Position numbers and translations under genes: made by a program | Shown here: positions 59,061 to 64,000 of the stretch, in pieces | How positions within the stretch are numbered: the first letter of the stretch is position 1 | Layout of the letters: every line of letters begins with the position of its first letter | Notes under the pieces: model-generated | Told to the model about the DNA's origin: nothing | Database searches by the model: none | Seen by the model: the letters and a program-made list of their open reading frames with translations, nothing else | NCBI GenBank assembly: GCA_016806645.1 | Contig: JACSYO010002160.1 | Location: 65,497-129,496 of the forward strand | Origin: Ophiodon elongatus | Taxonomy: Eukaryota > Chordata > Actinopteri > Perciformes > Hexagrammidae | DNA: 64,000 bases | Direction of reading: 5' to 3'

Positions 59061-59703
59061 TCTCGGGGACCCTCAGCCTCACAGCAGACAGACCCGTCCT
59101 CAGCCCGTCTCGGTCTTGGACGTAGAGGAGGTAATCTCCTGCATCTGCCCTCGTCGTCCCGTTCAGCGTCAGCGTCAAGTCCCCCTGAGACCTCCACTGA
59201 GGTGATGTAGACACTCTCCCCTCATATGCAGCCCCGCGTGTCTCGGCCCCGGACGGGAAGTCCAGCCCAAACACCAGCTCTCCGTTTCGTTCCACCGTAA
59301 AGTTCCCACGTGTTCCTGCAGTCACGCTGAAGAAGTCAAAGGTCACCGGGTCGCCGCGCGCCACAGATCTGTTGGTGGATGAAACCACATGCAGGTGGAC
59401 CGTCTCCTCCCCGGAGCCGCAGTTGAACTCGTACAGTCCCTCGTCGTTGACCTTTGAACTGCTGAAGGTGACGGACCCGTTGGGACTAATCCGGTCTCCG
59501 TAAACTGGTTCCGGTCTCCAAACCCCACCATTCCACCGAGCCACCGAAAGAGTGCTGCCGTCCTGCAGCCGGTGCATCAGTGTTGCTCTTGATCTGCAAC
59601 GTTCAGTTCCTGGAATCGTCACTGGATCATCCTTGATGACATAAACACCTACTCCACCAGCATGGCGGAGCATACATAAAGAAAAGACCAGTAGCCCTTT
59701 CAT
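58669..59703 (-). CDS. IgSF membrane protein with two Ig-like domains
   Basis: Two exons: 59703-59020 (signal MKGLLVFSLCML, two Ig-like domains, stalk PDQIPSTPPPVC) and 58896-58669 (STESPEENRK, TM segment VPIVLAVFLALVLALVLIG, tail WFRSRRPTDSS...GAQVNEGP-stop), phase 0 junction, 303 residues. Domain 1 has Cys in ERCRSRA, Trp in VARWNGG and DEGLYEFNC. Domain 2 (SVARGDPVTFDFFSV ... ADAGDYLLYVQDRDG) has the DxGxY landmark but lacks both canonical Cys. Compared with the twin gene at 63.2 kb, TCG has become TAG, shortening the tail by about seven residues. Both Ig domains are encoded in one exon, unusual for IgSF. A fish-specific surface receptor is likely; no named family is assigned. Confidence 0.75.
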
Positions 59704-60017
59704 GGTCGGTCTCCTCGTGGAGGTCTGTGTCCTCTGAAGTGTCTCCCAGTAATGTGACAGTCGAGTGCGCTGCTGGGAGAGTCAGGAAGGGGGGAGGGAG
59801 GGGGGTAGGGAGCCTGGCAGATAATAGTCCCTCCATTATTTTGCATGAGGACCAACCAATCCGTTCCCTGTGTACTATACCTGACTCCCACAGAGTCGCA
59901 TAACTGCTCCCATGTGAGCACGTGCCTGCTCACACACCTCTCAATAAGCTTTCCTCACGAACAACACCGTGTGGGCTCATTCAATGTGTGTGTTTTAAAA
60001 TGCAGGAGTGTACAAAT

Positions 60018-61290
60018 ACAACACCCAAAGTTTAATAAATATGGAAGCAGAACGAGTAAATGCAGCTATATATAATATGTTTTTATCAAACAGAAAAACA
60101 ACCGCAACCATTTGGTTCTAAATCAAATGTATTGAGGTGACGTCATGGAACTTTTTTTTTATTCAGGAGTGTGTAACAATGTATTGTTTCATTTCGCTCT
60201 TTTACTTTTTTTGTTTTAACCCTTAACCGATGTAATAAGGATACCCCCCCCCCCATGGTTATGTGCATATTCTGACAATTCTCAAAACGCATGGTAACTG
60301 TTTGCGCTCACTTCCTGCCATTATCATGATGTGGTTTGGGTAAACTCTCCGGTATGTGATGTCACATGGCCGATAGTAACCTTTGTGCAGCGGAGAAAAG
60401 AAGTGACTTCTAAATCTAACACTCTGATCTGAGCTGTGTTGCTAGTTTTTAACATACCAACATAATGCAGCGCATCTTCAATGGAGAATGTGTATCACTT
60501 CTGAAAATATTTTTTTAAATTTTTTTGCTATTGAGACACAAATACTGCTACTTGGGCAGCCACTATTAACGGTATGATAAACCATAAGCACATTGGGCCT
60601 CATGCGAGAACCACTCGTACGAACAGATCCGTTAGTGACGAGTTACCATGATTCAGGAGGACTGATCGTCATCCTCAGCTATGTGGCCGTGAACACCTTC
60701 TTGGTATCCAGAGGCTACAGCATTCTGCGTGGTTTTCTTATTTTGACTTGGATGCTTGGCTGATGTGAGTATTTTGTTGAATGACTCAGCATACATTGTT
60801 GTTCCATTTTAGTTTCATGCTTTGTAAACGTGAGGCGTCTCTAGATGTTATCAGCAGGAGCTGACACAAGCAACATTTTGGACATACATAATGCGCTTCT
60901 TATTTTTTTGTCCATAATGCTTATAGTGTATGTATATATATATATGTATATATATATACATATATATATATACCAAATGGATGCGGTTGTTTTTCTCTTT
61001 GATAAAAACATATTATATATAGCTGCATTTACTCTTTCTGCTTCCATATTTATTAAACTTTGGGTGTTGTATTTGTACACTCCCGTATTTTAATGCTCAT
61101 AACGTGTATATATCCAGCTGCTAAAATATCCTCCCAGCAAATATTCAATTAACGTAATTTGCGACATAACCCTACATCAGTATTTCTACTATAGATTCTG
61201 TCTGTTGAGTGCATAACCTTTTATTTTAATAATCCGTGCACACAGTGTTCCTCCTTAAGGAAACATCGATCTTGACTTAAACATTTATTT
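60018..61290. repeat. Dispersed repeat family, copies 2 and 3 in inverted arrangement
   Basis: 60018-60190 and about 60970-61080 are inverted copies of one segment (AACACCCAAAGTTTAATAAA). 60530-61290 as a whole is the reverse complement of 46900-47650. A (TA)n stretch lies at 60935-60975 and a C homopolymer at 60245-60254. Confidence 0.7.
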
Positions 61291-62931
61291 CCTAAATTTG
61301 TAAAACATAACGTAACAAATCAATACACATACAGTCTATAAATGAACTGTCTTGTTATTTATTATTATGACATAATAAATTATACTCCAGCAACTTAGTA
61401 AAAAAAACTTCAAAATGAACATGGATTACAACTAAACTGTAATATTTTTTATTGCAGCAATACATTGATCAGAACCTAAACAGGAATAGAAAATAGTCTA
61501 AAATGTAAATAGTTAAAACATAAAAAAATATATATATTAAATTGCCTCCTGAACGCACAATCAACTCTCACAACAATCCCCCTTTCAGTTTGTATGGACC
61601 TATGTCCTGACAGCATTATGAATAGATTTAAGAATGTACTTACCCAAGATGATAAGATATAAGATGAAAAGTTATTATATCCTATTCTCTTTCTGCTTTC
61701 AATGTTTTAAACTATTTCAGAGTCCAGTTCACGTCTGTCTTATTGCAAACCTTTCCCCTTATGTGACAGTCCACATCCACGGAGGCCTTTTTATTGAGAC
61801 GGAGTAAAGGCTAATGACGTAGATCATAGATGTCTTCTTTCTTTCAGCATTCAATCTGTCAGTTCCTTGGCTCAATATCAGGGCACACTCCCTTCTTTTG
61901 TGTTAATTGCTGGTGCATTCCACCTGTGTGAATGTTGAAAGAAGTTCCACCAGCATGACAGTAAAACAAAGATATAAATAAAGATACTAGTGACGCTGCA
62001 AAGGAGAAGGAACAAATACAAGGAAATAAAACCCACATTGAAACATTCTGGACGTATTTTGTGTAATGTATTTGACAGTAAATATGTGAATAGATGTTAA
62101 AATACAATACTATATATATTGACACATCATAAGAAAAGCATCTCATCTTTATTTCCTCATATTCTTCGAAGCATGTGTCAATTTTGTATATGTTCCAGAC
62201 TTAAATCACTAGCATTAATTCATTATAAATATGTACTTGTACTTTTTTCCACCTTTTAATGTCAATAGAAAAACAATTGCAGCATATTGTTTTCTATATG
62301 CTACAACTAGCATTACTCATTTGATTTTATGTTAAAATTTCAGGTGAAAGCAAATGTGCTAGTTTGTGTGCGTTGCTCAAACGGGACATTTTAACATCAA
62401 TCATCTTCAGTTGATATTTTAGAAATTTTAAAGAAGAACCAAAGTGTAACAAACATTTTCATGGTTTTGAGTAGCCCAAATTACAGGGTTTTTTTTGTAA
62501 TAGCGGCAGTAATTTATAATGTATTTTTGTAAATTAAGATACCATACAAATGTCAGTTTGTTAGTTTACTGTGCCACCATCATACATCAACTTATATTTG
62601 TATTACCAGGAAACATCGTAAAAGGTTTATCAGGACAGCCGGCTGGAGGAAGAGAAGTTGAAGCCGTGGAGTCTCAGCTGAGGTCTAACAGTGGCTCATT
62701 TATAAGATGTTGACATTTCTTTGAGGTTCATAGAGGTGGTTACTATACAAATTTAGAATATTGATCGATAGGGCTGCATCTACCAATTATTATTAATTAT
62801 TATTTATTTTATGACTTTGCTTTAGTTGATTAATTGATTATTAATATCACTTATGATATGAACGTAGATATTTTAGACAATTATTTTTTTTAATTTTATT
62901 TGTCATGTTTGTAATTGTGGTCTGCACTGTG

Positions 62932-62936
<5 letters not shown>
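61291..62936. other. Intergenic, no gene established
   Basis: AT-rich. One exon-like piece at about 62611-62713 (acceptor TTACCAG, reading NIVKGLSGQPAGGREVEAVE, then SQLRSNSGSFIRC-stop) has no visible partner exons and is left unassigned. Confidence 0.4.
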
Positions 62937-63011
<75 letters not shown>

Positions 63012-63012
63012 G
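62937..63012. repeat. (TA)n-(CT)n-(TA)n microsatellite
   Basis: TA tract, then CTCTCT tract, then TA tract, at the boundary of the segmental duplication shared with 58.44 kb. Confidence 0.95.
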
Positions 63013-63630
63013 TTATAGTTATAAACACAGAATTTAATTTAACGGATCGGACACACAGACACAGAAAGAATGAACAAAAATGATAACGTTTTAAAAAGGT
63101 TTACCAACTTTATTGACAAAGCAGGCAAACACGCAGGTTAGTAATGCAAAGACATGTTTGAATTAATGATTTAATAAAAAATATTAGTCGCAACCAGTGA
63201 CCCCTCATTAATCATCGGGGTTGAACCTCGAAGGCCCCCCATTAACTTGAGCTCCAGGAGGAGCCCCGTTAGTGAGTCTTTTCATTTGCATCATCACATT
63301 TGAGTTTTCAGCACCGGGTAGAGATGAATCATTTGGTCTGCGGGATCTGAACCAAAAAAAGGCAATCCTAGTTAAAACGGAAGTTAAAACCAAAGTTAAA
63401 AACACATCCAGGAATATGGCGACAGTGCACCCCGCGCTCATCCGGTTCTCTTCAGGGCTCTCAGTGGACTACAGAGGGGGACGAGAGAAACAACACAATT
63501 AATTTAAACGAACGTCGACACTGAATTATTTGTATTATAACAGGTGTAACAGGCCTGTAATGCACGTGAGCTTAAAGAAGGGGGTACTCACACATACAGG
63601 AGGCGGGGTGCTGGGGATCTGATCCGGGGT
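63010..63630. repeat. Segmental duplication of receptor 3' half, copy 2
   Basis: Homologue of 58440-59060. It starts with ATAAACACAGAATTTAATTT in both copies. Confidence 0.8.
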
Positions 63631-64000
63631 CCTCTCGGTGACCTTCACCCTCACAGCAGCAGGAGTTCCCCTCCGCTCCTCTCCATCTTCATCCAGGGTG
63701 CAGCACATGTAGACGCCTCTGTCCTCCGCCCTCACCTCCTCAATACTCAGAGACAAGTCTCCCGTCCTGTACCAGTCACGTGACACCGATATATGTCTCC
63801 CCTCAAACCCTGTCCCATACCAGATCCGCGAGGATCCCCGCTCCTGTTGCAACACAAGTCGTCCGTCTCCTGTTTCCCATCTCACGAGCTTCACACGTGT
63901 GCGCGTAGTTTTGGAAAAGCATTTCAGGTGGAGCTGCTCTCCCTCTGCCACGGACTCGTCGTCGGGTATGATAACCCGCAGCTGGATCAACGTAACCACG
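63208..64000 (-). CDS. IgSF membrane protein, V-set type (5' part outside window)
   Basis: Ectodomain exon from the window edge to 63592 (donor TGT|GTGAGT), then TM/tail exon 63468-63208. The ectodomain is a canonical V-like domain: EGEQLHLKCFS, KLVRWETGD, SLSIEEVRAEDRGVYMCC, ending in the same PDQIPSTPPPVC stalk as the gene at 58.7 kb. The TM/tail exon reads STESPEENRMSAGC, a hydrophobic stretch (VAIFLDVFLTLVLTSVL) and a tail WFRSRRPNDSS to RFNPDD-stop; it is 86 residues. The TM contains an Asp and an Arg, unlike its twin, which could favour pairing with an adaptor. The leader and any upstream domain lie beyond 64000. Confidence 0.75.

Noticed and set aside
60594..60760. Short hydrophobic reading (LIVILSYVAVNTFLVSRGYS)
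   Set aside because: Inside a dispersed repeat region, short, with no start or splice support.
62611..62713. Exon-like piece with TTACCAG acceptor and a stop
   Set aside because: No partner exons or family resemblance; one acceptor-like site is not enough to call a gene.

Overview
The window looks like vertebrate nuclear DNA from a ray-finned (teleost) fish. It has short phase-1 immunoglobulin-superfamily (IgSF) exons with GT/AG introns, an ENDD1-type nuclease, a vertebrate U2 snRNA gene, teleost-type non-LTR elements, an hAT element and many TA, GA, CA, TATC and TTA microsatellites. Nothing bacterial or viral is apparent. Because genes are split into exons, most single open frames are only exon pieces; coordinates below come from splice sites read directly in the sequence.

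Layout. 1-2.4 kb: a V-set receptor gene on the minus strand, forming one arm of a very similar inverted duplication whose other arm is 21.5-23.9 kb (plus strand, complete gene to 24.6 kb). 2.4-4.4 kb: an orphan plus-strand segment with the two ITIM-type cytoplasmic exons of a fish Fc-receptor-like gene. 4.7-9.7 kb (minus): an ENDD1-like secreted nuclease followed by a long Ser/Thr/Pro mucin-like region built on a 21-bp (7-residue) repeat. The two are separated by a 134-bp tract made only of A and C (G/T on the coding strand). 13.7-17.1 kb (minus): an Fc-receptor-like gene with leader, two Ig domains and a transmembrane exon, but no cytoplasmic exons. 17.8-21.2 kb: a frameshifted non-LTR retrotransposon.

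25.3-41 kb is a mosaic of recombined pieces. It holds two copies (25.5 and 29.8 kb) of a chimera joining the V-set leader, half a V domain and a mucin-like tail; a stranded MUS81 fragment (28.3-29.1 kb); a decayed second Fc-receptor-like gene (33.2-37.1 kb, minus); a third ITIM-exon segment interrupted by a second retrotransposon with an 11-bp target duplication; and a third mucin tail (40.4 kb). 41.6-46.3 kb (minus): a complete-looking butyrophilin-like gene without a B30.2 domain.

46.9-58.5 kb is mostly non-genic: a non-autonomous hAT element with 8-bp target duplications, a U2 snRNA gene (52.0 kb, minus) with an inverted 5'-truncated copy (53.1 kb), a cluster of TGACGTAA repeats, microsatellites, and an unidentified frameshifted ORF pair near 56-57 kb. 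58.7-59.7 kb and 63.2-64.0 kb (minus) hold two related IgSF membrane genes that share stalk, transmembrane and tail but have different ectodomains; the second runs off the window.

Overall this is a fast-evolving innate/adaptive receptor cluster (V-set, Fc-receptor-like, butyrophilin-like and unnamed IgSF genes) being reshaped by inverted and tandem duplication, with a mucin-type nuclease gene inside it. All functional statements are homology inferences made by eye; no search was run.
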